From a virus, in the IMG/VR virus record IMGVR_UViG_3300043449_002292, positions 1-64,000 of that record: a DNA stretch of 64,000 nt; one strand, given 5' to 3'. A model generated the notes under the pieces. It was not told the origin of the DNA. It saw only the letters and a list, made by a program, of their open reading frames with translations, and did no database searches. The translations under genes were made by a program, and so were the position numbers. Numbering within the stretch: the first letter of the stretch is position 1; every line of letters begins with the position of its first letter. Below, in pieces: positions 28,815-36,373 of the stretch.

Positions 28815-28821
28815 TAACTAT
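28815..28821 (-). promoter_or_regulatory. Late-type motif ATAGTTA
   Basis: ATAGTTA 15 bases before the first ATG at 28799. Confidence 0.5.
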
Positions 28822-28849
28822 ATCAGAGAGTCATAAAAAATGATGAGAG

Positions 28850-29197
28850 CTAATCATTAGATCCGATTTTTTCACGGACAGACTGCGTAATCTTTTTCCC
28901 CTTTTCTGCTGCCTGTCCAAGCGGCTCAAGACCAAGTATAGCGCGAACCTTATCGTACTCCTGCCCGGAGAGTCCGTCCTTTAGAAGACTCAGATCAATG
29001 AACTGCTTGAGGTCCATATCAATGACAGGAACTTCCTCACCGTCAAGGCCAGGTTCAAATTCACCCGTCTGATGGGCAACAAAGATGAAGAGCATCTTCG
29101 GATCGTCCTGATCGGGCGGAACATGGATGAAAGGAATCTGGGACTCTCCTTCCTCATAGACGATCTCTGGAATCCAGTTCTTAGAATTTTTGCTCAT
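28850..29197 (-). CDS. Hypothetical virion-block protein, 115 aa
   Basis: MSKNSKNWIPEIVYEEGESQ, acidic middle, C-terminal helix with KITQSVREKIGSND. The start follows TATAAATTAGATC closely and has no ribosome site, suggesting a short or absent leader. No family recognised. Confidence 0.65.
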   Translation of the reverse strand: MSKNSKNWIPEIVYEEGESQIPFIHVPPDQDDPKMLFIFVAHQTGEFEPGLDGEEVPVIDMDLKQFIDLSLLKDGLSGQEYDKVRAILGLEPLGQAAEKGKKITQSVREKIGSND

Positions 29198-29201
29198 GAT
29201 C

Positions 29202-29210
29202 TAATTTATA
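29202..29210 (-). promoter_or_regulatory. TATAAATTA late-like element
   Basis: TATAAATTA, close to the T4 late consensus TATAAATA, four bases before the ATG; ATAAAATTG occupies the same place before 50489 and both are followed by GATC-ATG. Confidence 0.4.
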
Positions 29211-29249
29211 CTCACACCGCGAACATCATAAACTCAATACGCGACCAGA

Positions 29250-30509
29250 TCACGCTTTCTTGGATTTAGCGGCTGCAATCTCAACCTGACCCGTCTGCAG
29301 CTTCCTATCAAAATCGTCCAGCATTGAGAGATAGCTCTTTCCTATCTCCGTCGTGCTCAAATTCGCGCGGTCCTGCGTGCTGATTGGTAAACCCATAGCT
29401 CGAGAAGCTTCATTAAAGATAGAGTCGTAGGCGCTTACGAGCTGTCCCTGGATCTGAGATTTTGCAGCCCCCAGCATAATCGTTTCCGCAGCCTTCAGGT
29501 CATCTGTCTCCGTTACGCCGGGAGCTTGTTGGCGCATCTTCTTGACCGCCTCCTTGAACTTTTCCGGATCCTCTTTCTGCTGCTTCTGCAACTCGGATGA
29601 GATCTTCTCTTTGACATTCTTTATGTTGGAGTCGTAAAGTTTGAGACCCGCCGATGAGGCTTGCGATAATGAGTTTATAAGCTCATCAAAATTCTTCGCC
29701 TCAGCTATCTTTTTAACAACAGCAACACGACCAGAAACTATCTTGAGAATCTCTTCCGCACGAAGCCTCTCATCATCGACGTATTTCTTCGCGATGCCCC
29801 CCAGCTTCTGTATCTCGCGTTGGGCCTCAGGCTTCAGCTGAGAGGGAGCTTGTCCGGGCACCTGAGCGGGTGCGGGCACGGCCTGCTCACTTATTCCGGT
29901 TGAGTATCTGTAACCGAAAAAATTAAGTGCCCTTTCGACCCGTGGGGTTATTGCAACCCTCGTTTTGCTTTTCTTCTTTTCCTTCTTTGTGGTAGCTGCA
30001 TCGGCGGCGAGAATCTCGCTTTTGCTCTCCGCCTCCGCATTGGAACCAGCGCGAATGTTCGAATAATATCCCTTTATTTCAGGAGGAACGTACGGGCTCG
30101 CTTCATCGGAATATAGCTTGTCAGTCCTTCTTGTCGAAGCGTACAGCAGCGGGTTCGCTGCAAAAACGAGAAACTTCGGACCGAAACCTCCGAGACCGTC
30201 GATCCCATCCATCTCGTAGAATTCACGAAAGTACTTGAGGTTTTCTTTTGTCTCCTTGTCATACTCCCGGCGTTTTTGAGCGAACTTTTCGAAGGCTTCA
30301 CCTATCTTCTTTTTATCGTTCGAAAACGATGCCTGAATCACGTTCAGATTCAGAGCGAGGGTGCTGCCGAGTAGCTTAAAGGATGAGACCAGCGATTTGA
30401 AAAAGCTGCCGATGCTACCGACGATGTTATTCATATCGTCAGCGCTCAACGTCATATAGCTCGGCATCGAAGCCAAGCGTTCGGTTAGCAGTCTCCTATC
30501 GGTTCTCAC
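29250..30509 (-). CDS. Large helical virion-block protein, 419 aa
   Basis: Start taken at GTG 30507-30509, five bases after TAGGAG; an in-frame GTG two codons earlier overlaps that site. N-terminus MRTDRRLLTERLASMPS has L-T-E/R. Residues 30-70 are a hydrophobic/amphipathic helix, then a long coiled-coil-rich body (KKKIGEAFEKFAQKRREYDK; KKYVDDERLRAEEILKIVSG) and a Lys-rich tail. Suggests an internal head or tape-like protein. No enzymatic motif. Confidence 0.65.
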   Translation of the reverse strand: MRTDRRLLTERLASMPSYMTLSADDMNNIVGSIGSFFKSLVSSFKLLGSTLALNLNVIQASFSNDKKKIGEAFEKFAQKRREYDKETKENLKYFREFYEMDGIDGLGGFGPKFLVFAANPLLYASTRRTDKLYSDEASPYVPPEIKGYYSNIRAGSNAEAESKSEILAADAATTKKEKKKSKTRVAITPRVERALNFFGYRYSTGISEQAVPAPAQVPGQAPSQLKPEAQREIQKLGGIAKKYVDDERLRAEEILKIVSGRVAVVKKIAEAKNFDELINSLSQASSAGLKLYDSNIKNVKEKISSELQKQQKEDPEKFKEAVKKMRQQAPGVTETDDLKAAETIMLGAAKSQIQGQLVSAYDSIFNEASRAMGLPISTQDRANLSTTEIGKSYLSMLDDFDRKLQTGQVEIAAAKSKKA

Positions 30510-30517
30510 CGTCACTC

Positions 30518-31015
30518 CTATCCGCCGATCTTTATTGGAACAGGACCTGGCGCCGGAGTGGGTGGGGGAGAGACTGCTGGAGTTGGAGACTTAACTGCAT
30601 TCGCAGTGGTGGCCCCCGCAGACTTCTGAATCTGCAACGCATAGGGATCGCGTGGATCTGCTGCGTCGTCGGAATCAACACCGCTCGTGAGAATCTGGCC
30701 CAACCCCTCAAGAAAGGCAACAAGAGCCGTCTTCTCGTCCTCATCGAACTGCGCGATGTACTCCTCGAGCTCGCGTTTCACGTCCGAGTCCTTCGTGGAA
30801 CGACCCGACCTGACGATGTTGAGCTTCTCGATGATGTCCTCGACCGTGATGGGCTCGCTGCTAGGCTGAGCTGCCTGCTGGTCCGCGGCAGGTGCTGGAG
30901 CCGGGGCGGGCGCTGCGGGAGCTGCTGGGACTGCGGGTGGGGGAGCGTCAGCGGCCTGCTCATGAAGCTTCCGAAGGTAGCTCATCAGCTCCTTCTCGGT
31001 CCTGATCGTCTTCAT
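30518..31015 (-). CDS. Virion-block protein with Ala/Pro linker, 165 aa
   Basis: MKTIRTEKELMSYLRKLHEQ (L-H-E/Q) then a 35-residue Ala/Pro-rich disordered linker, a helical domain (VEDIIEKLNIVRSGRSTKDS, then LEEYIAQFDEDEKTALVAFL) and another Pro-rich tail. Same architecture as the 295 aa protein at 34424. Start ATG 31013-31015 (TGATG). Confidence 0.68.
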   Translation of the reverse strand: MKTIRTEKELMSYLRKLHEQAADAPPPAVPAAPAAPAPAPAPAADQQAAQPSSEPITVEDIIEKLNIVRSGRSTKDSDVKRELEEYIAQFDEDEKTALVAFLEGLGQILTSGVDSDDAADPRDPYALQIQKSAGATTANAVKSPTPAVSPPPTPAPGPVPIKIGG

Positions 31016-31191
31016 CACTCACCGCCCTCGTTGTAGCGGATCCTGTTGTGGGGGCGCTCACGATAACGCTCGTTATAGCGACGAGCAGGAGAGTCGGCAT
31101 GATTCTCGGCATACTCCTTGATCTTCTGCCTTGACTCCTCCTCACGACGGACGATGTCCTGCATGAACTTATCGAACTCAAATTCCGGCAT
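31015..31191 (-). CDS. Small basic/acidic protein, 58 aa
   Basis: Short gene with ATG 31189-31191, GGAGCAAGAAG before it and late motif ATATTTA 19 bases upstream; TGA at 31015-31017 shares one base with the next start. Begins MPEFEFDKFMQDIVRREEES and ends in an Arg/Tyr/Asn-rich tail (RYNERYRERPHNRIRYNEGG). The IVRREEES stretch resembles the shared helix. Probably virion-associated. Confidence 0.65.
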   Translation of the reverse strand: MPEFEFDKFMQDIVRREEESRQKIKEYAENHADSPARRYNERYRERPHNRIRYNEGGE

Positions 31192-31561
31192 CTTCTTGCT
31201 CCAGTATCGTTAAATATGACCTATCCGACTCTACACCGACAACAAGAGCTTTAAACTCAAGACCTACGATGACGACGTCAAGCTTCTCATTAACTATGAA
31301 CGCCTGCAGCAAACGTTGCGAGCGGTCGGACGTTTTTAAGGATACGATCTTCCTGCCTGTGACATCGATGCTCGTCGATAGAATGCTCAGCTGGGTGTAG
31401 TCTCCGTCGAGGCTAACAAGGCATTCAAGATCAGGAGCAGCGACCCTCTCCCCCTTCTCCTCGACGATATCCAGCTCTAATCCCTCTGAGGCGAAGAAGT
31501 AGGAGCGATGCTCACCGATATCCGTATGAGCAGACGTCGTTGTAGATGAGCTCGGCTTCAT
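31178..31561 (-). CDS. Hypothetical protein, 127 aa
   Basis: ATG 31559-31561 with GGGAG seven bases upstream. Begins MKPSSSTTTSAHTDIGEH; the body is beta-rich (LECLVSLDGDYTQLSILSTS; KLDVVIVGLEFKALVVG). Overlaps the upstream gene by 50 bases and the downstream one by 14. Function unknown. Confidence 0.62.
   Translation of the reverse strand: MKPSSSTTTSAHTDIGEHRSYFFASEGLELDIVEEKGERVAAPDLECLVSLDGDYTQLSILSTSIDVTGRKIVSLKTSDRSQRLLQAFIVNEKLDVVIVGLEFKALVVGVESDRSYLTILEQEDAGI
31211..31217 (-). promoter_or_regulatory. Late-type motif ATATTTA
   Basis: ATATTTA 19 bases before the 58 aa gene at 31191, inside the end of the preceding gene. Confidence 0.5.
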
Positions 31562-31898
31562 TGGCATACTCCCTATCAAGCTCCGTCACGCAATCAACAC
31601 CGTGGGTAAAGACCTCGATCGTGACCCTGGGGCCACTGCATGTGATCGAGGCATGATGGTTCCGATCGTCCTCGTAATCCATGAGCTCATTGAGGAACGA
31701 CCTTGCAGCACCGCGGCTCCCGAACTCGTAGGTCCTGCAGAGCCGCTCCGGTGACTGCTTCGTGAACCACCTGCTCTCGCTGCGTGGAGCCACGGGCAGC
31801 ACCCTCGTATCCACGTGGAAGTCACGAGGCATGATAGGCTGCGCCGTCTCATGCTCGAAATACTCACGTAGCAGGTTCGAGACCCTCGGGGCCCTCAC
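31512..31898 (-). CDS. Pterin-4a-carbinolamine dehydratase-like protein, 128 aa
   Basis: Residues 55-120 match the PCD/DCoH fold: TYEFGSRGAARSFLNELMDY, then RNHHASITCSGPRVTIEVFT, then HGVDCVTELDREYANEAELI. The HH pair (81, 82) and the H in THG (99) correspond to the three catalytic His of pterin-4a-carbinolamine dehydratase. An N-terminal 50-residue extension starts VSNLLREYFEHETAQ, similar to the virion helix. GTG start with GGAAGTAGATC. A PCD in a virion block is unusual; it may serve folate recycling or be a structural reuse of the fold. Confidence 0.72.
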   Translation of the reverse strand: MRAPRVSNLLREYFEHETAQPIMPRDFHVDTRVLPVAPRSESRWFTKQSPERLCRTYEFGSRGAARSFLNELMDYEDDRNHHASITCSGPRVTIEVFTHGVDCVTELDREYANEAELIYNDVCSYGYR

Positions 31899-31901
31899 GA
31901 T

Positions 31902-33497
31902 CTACTTCCTCCCGCGACGAGCTGCCTTAATCTTAGATGCAAACTCCTCACCCTCAGGAGAGCCCTTCAGGAACTCACCGACGGCGAGCTCGGGTGGCTT
32001 CTTGCCAGCCGAGAGACTCTTGAGCGTGGAGTATGCAGGCTTCAGATAGTTGCCATACTCCTCAACATCAGCGTCCTCAGCAGCCATGATGAACGCGGCC
32101 GTGAGCAGGTTGATGTAGTTGTTGTCCTCGGCCTCATCGAGTATGTAGTCAACGAGGTCACGGTACACACCGTCACGCTGCATCTCATCTAGCTGCATCT
32201 CCTCACGCGAGCTGAGCTTTGGCTCACCGAACTCAGCGAGAAATCCCTCACCGATTCGACGACCAAATCCCTTTCCGCTCGGACCCTTGAACTTCATATC
32301 AGCAATCTGAGACAGAGCTTCATAGGTGATCATTCCCTCGAAGTTCTTGTAGATCTGCGTCTGCGTCAGGAGCTTCGGATTCTCTTCCATAGCACGCGCA
32401 AACTCCGACATGCCTTCCTCTTCGATCAGCTCTTTCAGGACGCTCTGGTTCTCAGGAGCTGACAAACCGTCAATGAAAGCTTCCATAACGGAATTTCTGA
32501 CGTATGCGCGGTCGTCCTTACCGCTGAGGTAAGCGAGGAGAGCACGGACGCCGGTAACATCACGGATGAATGACTGGCGGAGCCCCGAGGCTGCAGCGTA
32601 ACCCATCGGCTTCGCATACTTCTGCCACTCAAAGCTTGCTGGAACAGTTGACTGAGAGGCAGGTTCAACGGATTTCTTGGAGGATTTCGAGACCTTCGCA
32701 GAATCTCCAACCGCGACGGTGTTCGCCCTGATGAAATACTTCACAAAGTTCGCGAGATCCCTGTCCTTACGCTTAGTGAAGGCATCCTGAACCTTCTGCA
32801 TCTTCTTATCGTCGACGTCTTCCATTCCGTCGAGGATCTCCATGAAAGTCTCAAGATCGGATCCGCTGATGAGAATATCATCAACAAGACCAATGACTTT
32901 CTTGATATCGCTTCGAACCAGCCCAAAGTTTCCAAGCGCATTTGGATACTCACGAAGCAGATCCTCAAGCTCAGAATCGCCTGCTGATTTCGAGGCTCCC
33001 TCCTCCTCATCGTCGTCCGAGGGTCCGAGGTCCTCACCCTTGTAAGCCTGATACATGAGCTTTCCGACGCCCTTGTACTCATCCGACTGTTCGCGCATAA
33101 GGGCATTAAGAACTGCGTTCTTACGACGAATGGACTCGATCTGGACCTCCTCATCATCGCTGCCCTCTTCCTCAAGCTGCTCGATGATACGCTTGAATGC
33201 CATGTAAGCTTTTTCGACATGGTCGACTGGCACCATCTCAGAGAGAGCTTGCACCGCGAGACCGAGCTCTTTTGGATTCATCGGGACATATTCATCGTCC
33301 TCAACAGGTGGACGCTCAACCTCGAGCTGAGTTGACATGCGATCGCTGGGAGAGAGCGGGAGCTCTGACGGTAGTGATGACGAATCAGGACCGACTGTCA
33401 GACGACGGTTGACATCACTCTTTTTGATGTCGCTCTCGCTAAGTGACTTCCTGATTATGCTCTGCAAAACCGATTTCTTTACCCTGACAGTAGACAT
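31902..33497 (-). CDS. Large virion-block protein, 531 aa
   Basis: MSTVRVKKSVLQSIIRKSLS followed by E/S (L-S-E) is a copy of the shared helix. The rest is acidic, helical and without recognised domains, with repeated DxxxDxxDDxxMxKVQDAF-like stretches and a long C-terminal helical domain. Late motif ATAATTA lies 29 bases upstream with AAGGATGATC as ribosome site. Probably an internal head protein or scaffold. Confidence 0.68.
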   Translation of the reverse strand: MSTVRVKKSVLQSIIRKSLSESDIKKSDVNRRLTVGPDSSSLPSELPLSPSDRMSTQLEVERPPVEDDEYVPMNPKELGLAVQALSEMVPVDHVEKAYMAFKRIIEQLEEEGSDDEEVQIESIRRKNAVLNALMREQSDEYKGVGKLMYQAYKGEDLGPSDDDEEEGASKSAGDSELEDLLREYPNALGNFGLVRSDIKKVIGLVDDILISGSDLETFMEILDGMEDVDDKKMQKVQDAFTKRKDRDLANFVKYFIRANTVAVGDSAKVSKSSKKSVEPASQSTVPASFEWQKYAKPMGYAAASGLRQSFIRDVTGVRALLAYLSGKDDRAYVRNSVMEAFIDGLSAPENQSVLKELIEEEGMSEFARAMEENPKLLTQTQIYKNFEGMITYEALSQIADMKFKGPSGKGFGRRIGEGFLAEFGEPKLSSREEMQLDEMQRDGVYRDLVDYILDEAEDNNYINLLTAAFIMAAEDADVEEYGNYLKPAYSTLKSLSAGKKPPELAVGEFLKGSPEGEEFASKIKAARRGRK

Positions 33498-33526
33498 TCG
33501 TGATCATCCTTCGGTAAAATCTACTC

Positions 33527-33533
33527 TAATTAT
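33527..33533 (-). promoter_or_regulatory. Late-type motif ATAATTA
   Basis: ATAATTA 29 bases before the start at 33497, downstream of the terminator at 33556. Confidence 0.55.
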
Positions 33534-33555
33534 TCTACACTCAGAATAGAAAGCG

Positions 33556-33580
33556 AAAAGGCCGCGATTAGCGGCCTTTT
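33556..33580. terminator. Rho-independent terminator (works on minus strand)
   Basis: Perfect 10-base stem AAAAGGCCGC / GCGGCCTTTT with a 5-base loop; on the minus strand it follows the gene ending at 33604 and is followed by CGCTTTC. U-rich arms on both strands. Confidence 0.8.
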
Positions 33581-33603
33581 CTTTTGCAGAAGACGTTGGG
33601 CTC

Positions 33604-33870
33604 TTACTTTGCCTTCGTCTCAGCGGCGGGGGCAGCGTCAGTCTCAGAAGCTGGGACCTCGACAACCACGGCGCCCGCAGCCTCAGCAGCCGGCGCAGCC
33701 TCAGCAGCGGGAGCAGCCTCAACGGCGGGTGCGGCAGCCTCGGTCACCTCAGCAGCGGGAGTCTCCTCAACCGCGTCGCCACCGAAGACACCGGTGTAGA
33801 AGGCGGTGAGAGCCGCGATAACGGCCGCGAGGACAGCGGCGAGGACCTTGTTGTTCTTGATCATTTCCAT
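33604..33870 (-). CDS. Membrane-anchored Ala/Pro/Glu-rich protein, 88 aa
   Basis: One transmembrane helix (residues 9-27, VLAAVLAAVIAALTAFYTG) followed by a low-complexity periplasmic or cytoplasmic tail of Ala, Pro, Glu and Val repeats (PAAEAAPAAEAAG). Could be a spanin-like or structural membrane protein; no lipobox. ATG with AAGGAGAAAGAA. Ends at a strong terminator. Confidence 0.72.
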   Translation of the reverse strand: MEMIKNNKVLAAVLAAVIAALTAFYTGVFGGDAVEETPAAEVTEAAAPAVEAAPAAEAAPAAEAAGAVVVEVPASETDAAPAAETKAK

Positions 33871-33880
33871 TTCTTTCTCC

Positions 33881-34147
33881 TTAGTTGATCATGTCATCAT
33901 CGTTTGACTTTCTCTTAAACGATACCTGCCTACCCTTGTTTTTATCCACCATGGACATTTCCATCAGGGCGACATGTGAGGCAACACTCCTAAGATCACG
34001 TGCCATTCGCTCATCAAACGTAGCTAAAATATTCACCATCTCGAGCAGCTTTTCAAGCTTTTGCTCATTAATTTCCAACCTTTCCCGAAGTTCAGCTATC
34101 TCATCGCTTCGATCGTTGAACCCGAACATGGCACGTAAGAATCTCAA
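33881..34147 (-). CDS. Coiled-coil protein, 88 aa
   Basis: Helical heptad protein (IAELRERLEINEQKLEKLLE) with a basic, disordered C-terminus. A TTG start (34145-34147) with AAAGGGTTAGTT upstream is the best-supported; ATG 34127-34129 is the alternative. Function unknown. Confidence 0.62.
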   Translation of the reverse strand: MRFLRAMFGFNDRSDEIAELRERLEINEQKLEKLLEMVNILATFDERMARDLRSVASHVALMEMSMVDKNKGRQVSFKRKSNDDDMIN

Positions 34148-34149
34148 AA

Positions 34150-34464
34150 CTAACCCTTTTCCTGCTTCGCGATGTAATCGTAGATGCTTTCAGCGTCGGA
34201 GGCCGTGAGCTTCTTGATCCTCTTCTCCTTCTTACGTTTCACCAGCTCGTCCATCATCCTGTGTGTGTGTGAGTCACCATCAACGACCAGTTGACAGAAT
34301 TCCACGAACATCTCCTGAAGGGAGAGTTTCTTTCGGAAAGCGAACACCCTCATTTCAGCGTGCAGCTCCGAGGGTATCTTGATGTGAATGCACTTCCTGG
34401 GGTCGAGGACGAGGTTCACCTGCCTACGCAGCTCCTCCGCCTCCTCCCTTCGCTCCGACTGCAT
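34150..34464 (-). CDS. Ribbon-helix-helix-like DNA-binding protein, 104 aa
   Basis: CIHIKIPSELHAEMRVFAFR followed by KKLSLQEMFVEFCQLVVDG has the pattern of a ribbon-helix-helix (Arc/MetJ-like) domain: a short strand IHIKIP, helix A, a turn with S, helix B. The N-terminal 25 residues overlap the upstream gene by 41 bases, so an internal GTG at 34414-34416 may be the real start. Probably a transcriptional regulator. Confidence 0.65.
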   Translation of the reverse strand: MQSERREEAEELRRQVNLVLDPRKCIHIKIPSELHAEMRVFAFRKKLSLQEMFVEFCQLVVDGDSHTHRMMDELVKRKKEKRIKKLTASDAESIYDYIAKQEKG

Positions 34465-35311
34465 ATGAATCCGGTGGTGGCTCTGGACGTTCCAATGATA
34501 TGTGATAGTTCTTGCTCAGTAAATTTTTAAGCTGCTTATTGAGCTTATCTGCGTGATCTGGGAACTGACTTTTCAGATAAGATTCTGCCTGATCGATAAC
34601 ATTCTTCTTCACATCAACGAGAGATGTGTAATTCTTTATTAGATTTGCAATCTTCTCGGTGAATACGTCCATGTTAATCTTTGGCTCTGGCTTCTCTTTC
34701 TTGGCTTCCTGCTCATACAGGACACGAAGGGAACGATGCCGAAAGCTTTCAGCGACAGCCTCGGCGTCAGCATCATCTGCTGCTTCCATACCAGCCACAA
34801 GTGCCTGATGAACCGCCGTCTTTCCAGCTTCACTGGATTTCGGAGGCGGTGGTTTTGCTGCGCCTGGTGCCGCGGGTGCCGCGGGTGCACCTGGGACGGC
34901 AGGAGCTCCTGGTGCGGCAGGGGTGGCAGCTGGAGCTGCCGCGGCGGCGCCTGCAGCGGCCATAGGGTCAGGGGTCAGAGCAGGCGCTGGGGTTGCAGAT
35001 GCGGCAGGAGCTGGTGGAGTCAAAGCGGGTGTCGGAGCCGCTGCGGCTGCAGGATCAGGGGTCAAAGCAGGGGCCGGCGTGGCAGCGGTGGCGGCAGGAT
35101 CTGCCGGAGGAGTCGCAGCAGCAGGATCAGTCGGAGGTGGCGTAGCAGTAGGATCAGTCGGAGGTGGCGTAGCTGGTGCTGCGGCAGCAGGGTCGGCGGG
35201 CGCGCCGGGCGGTGTAGGTGCAGCCTGCTCGTAGAGCTGTTTCGTGAGGCTGAGCCTATAACCCTCCTGAATGATTAAGCGGCGAATCTGAGATTTACTT
35301 ACGACTTTCAT
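34424..35311 (-). CDS. Virion-block protein with long Ala/Pro linker, 295 aa
   Basis: MKVVSKSQIRRLIIQEGYRL...LTKQLYEQ (L-Y-E/Q) is a shared N-terminal helix, followed by about 130 residues of Ala/Pro/Thr repeats (PPTDPAAATPPADP), then a second HRSLRVLYEQEAKK site, and a helical C-terminal domain (VFTEKIANLIKNYTSLVDVK) of a type I have seen in other large-phage virion proteins. The repeat DNA may be recombinogenic. ATGA overlap with the SOD gene. Confidence 0.7.
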   Translation of the reverse strand: MKVVSKSQIRRLIIQEGYRLSLTKQLYEQAAPTPPGAPADPAAAAPATPPPTDPTATPPPTDPAAATPPADPAATAATPAPALTPDPAAAAAPTPALTPPAPAASATPAPALTPDPMAAAGAAAAAPAATPAAPGAPAVPGAPAAPAAPGAAKPPPPKSSEAGKTAVHQALVAGMEAADDADAEAVAESFRHRSLRVLYEQEAKKEKPEPKINMDVFTEKIANLIKNYTSLVDVKKNVIDQAESYLKSQFPDHADKLNKQLKNLLSKNYHISLERPEPPPDSYAVGAKGGGGGAA

Positions 35312-36033
35312 TTTGATGCCTCCACCATCCGCTCAACCTTCCTGATACGATCCTCGATGATAGACCACTTAAGTTCCTTCATCATGGCAAAAACATATGA
35401 ACGTCGATCTTTCAGGTAATCTCGATAGTATGAATGCTCCCAACAGTCCAACACAACTATGGGGACCGAAGAGAACGGTATTCCAACGTTATGTAAATCG
35501 ACCACAACATTCATGTATCTCTTCAAGAAGAAATTATAGACTGTGACAACCCAACCGTTTCTTGAGCTGAGAGCACAGGCGATGAAGTCCCGTTGCCATG
35601 CGTCAAAGCTGCCAAAGTCTCTTTCAAGTCTCATATACGCTAGCGAATCCATAGAGACCGTAGAGCGTAAATCTGAGATATTCTCGAAAAACATTCCGTG
35701 AAGAAACGCAGCATTGAGATTATGAACTTCGTCAATTTTGAGACTACGGAATGCTGAATTGTTCGGGTTCGCAGCGTCACGATCAGCTGTGTCGAGGGCC
35801 GCGGACACCTCGTTCAAGGCCTTGGCGTAACCCTCCATCAGCTCCTGATGAGCAGTCTTATTTTCCTCGCTCAGCTTCTCGGTTGCCATATCGTACTTCG
35901 AAGCGTTTACAACGTAAGCCTCGGCGAGCTTTTCGGGAGCAGGACCAACCTTACGGGAAACAGCAAGAGATTCTTTTATGATCTCATTTATATCATCCTC
36001 ATTGATTCCGAGGATTCTCTGCTTTGTTTTCAT
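35308..36033 (-). CDS. Fe/Mn superoxide dismutase homologue with virion-type N-terminus, 241 aa
   Basis: Residues 52-75 (LSEENKTAHQELMEGYAKAL) align with the first SOD helix: H62 is the first metal ligand and Y69 the active-site Tyr position. FLHGMFFEN gives H112; VLDCWEHSYYRDY gives D196 and H200, completing a His3-Asp site. RDFGSFDAWQRDFIACA..NGW.V is also typical. Before the SOD domain lies MKTKQRILGINEDDINEIIK followed by E/S, a copy of the shared helix. It may be packaged in the capsid, or be a structural reuse of the fold. Start ATG 36031-36033. Confidence 0.82.
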   Translation of the reverse strand: MKTKQRILGINEDDINEIIKESLAVSRKVGPAPEKLAEAYVVNASKYDMATEKLSEENKTAHQELMEGYAKALNEVSAALDTADRDAANPNNSAFRSLKIDEVHNLNAAFLHGMFFENISDLRSTVSMDSLAYMRLERDFGSFDAWQRDFIACALSSRNGWVVTVYNFFLKRYMNVVVDLHNVGIPFSSVPIVVLDCWEHSYYRDYLKDRRSYVFAMMKELKWSIIEDRIRKVERMVEASK

Positions 36034-36040
36034 GTTAGTT

Positions 36041-36373
36041 TTAAACCTCAAAATCCCTTTCGAATTCATCGATTGTGTAAACCTGCGGCGACTGACCGGG
36101 AGAAACAATCGTCTGACCTGCTGTTGACGTGATCGGACCCGTCACATTCTCAGGAGAAATCAGGCTAACTTTCACCGCTCCGCCCTCATCCTTGCTAACG
36201 CTTTGAACCGTGAATTTCTGCTTGGTTTTCTTGTTCGTCACCTCGAGACCTGCGTCGACCATGACTTTTCCGCCAGCTCCTATCACGTCCATTTCGAGCA
36301 AGGTCGAAAACAGTCTGGACTCGAACTGCTCACGAATCAGGCCGATTACCTTTTTTTCTGACCGACTTCTCAT
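36041..36373 (-). CDS. Virion-block protein, 110 aa
   Basis: MRSRSEKKVIGLIREQFESR (I-R-E/Q) then a small beta domain: VMVDAGLEVTNKKTKQKFTV, VKVSLISPEN, and an acidic C-terminus. ATGA overlap with the upstream 473 aa gene. Function unknown, likely packaged or assembly-related. Confidence 0.66.
   Translation of the reverse strand: MRSRSEKKVIGLIREQFESRLFSTLLEMDVIGAGGKVMVDAGLEVTNKKTKQKFTVQSVSKDEGGAVKVSLISPENVTGPITSTAGQTIVSPGQSPQVYTIDEFERDFEV

Noticed and set aside
34736-35278. Cys/Arg/Gly-rich plus-strand frame of 180 codons
   Set aside because: Antisense of an Ala/Pro repeat tract; composition is an artefact.
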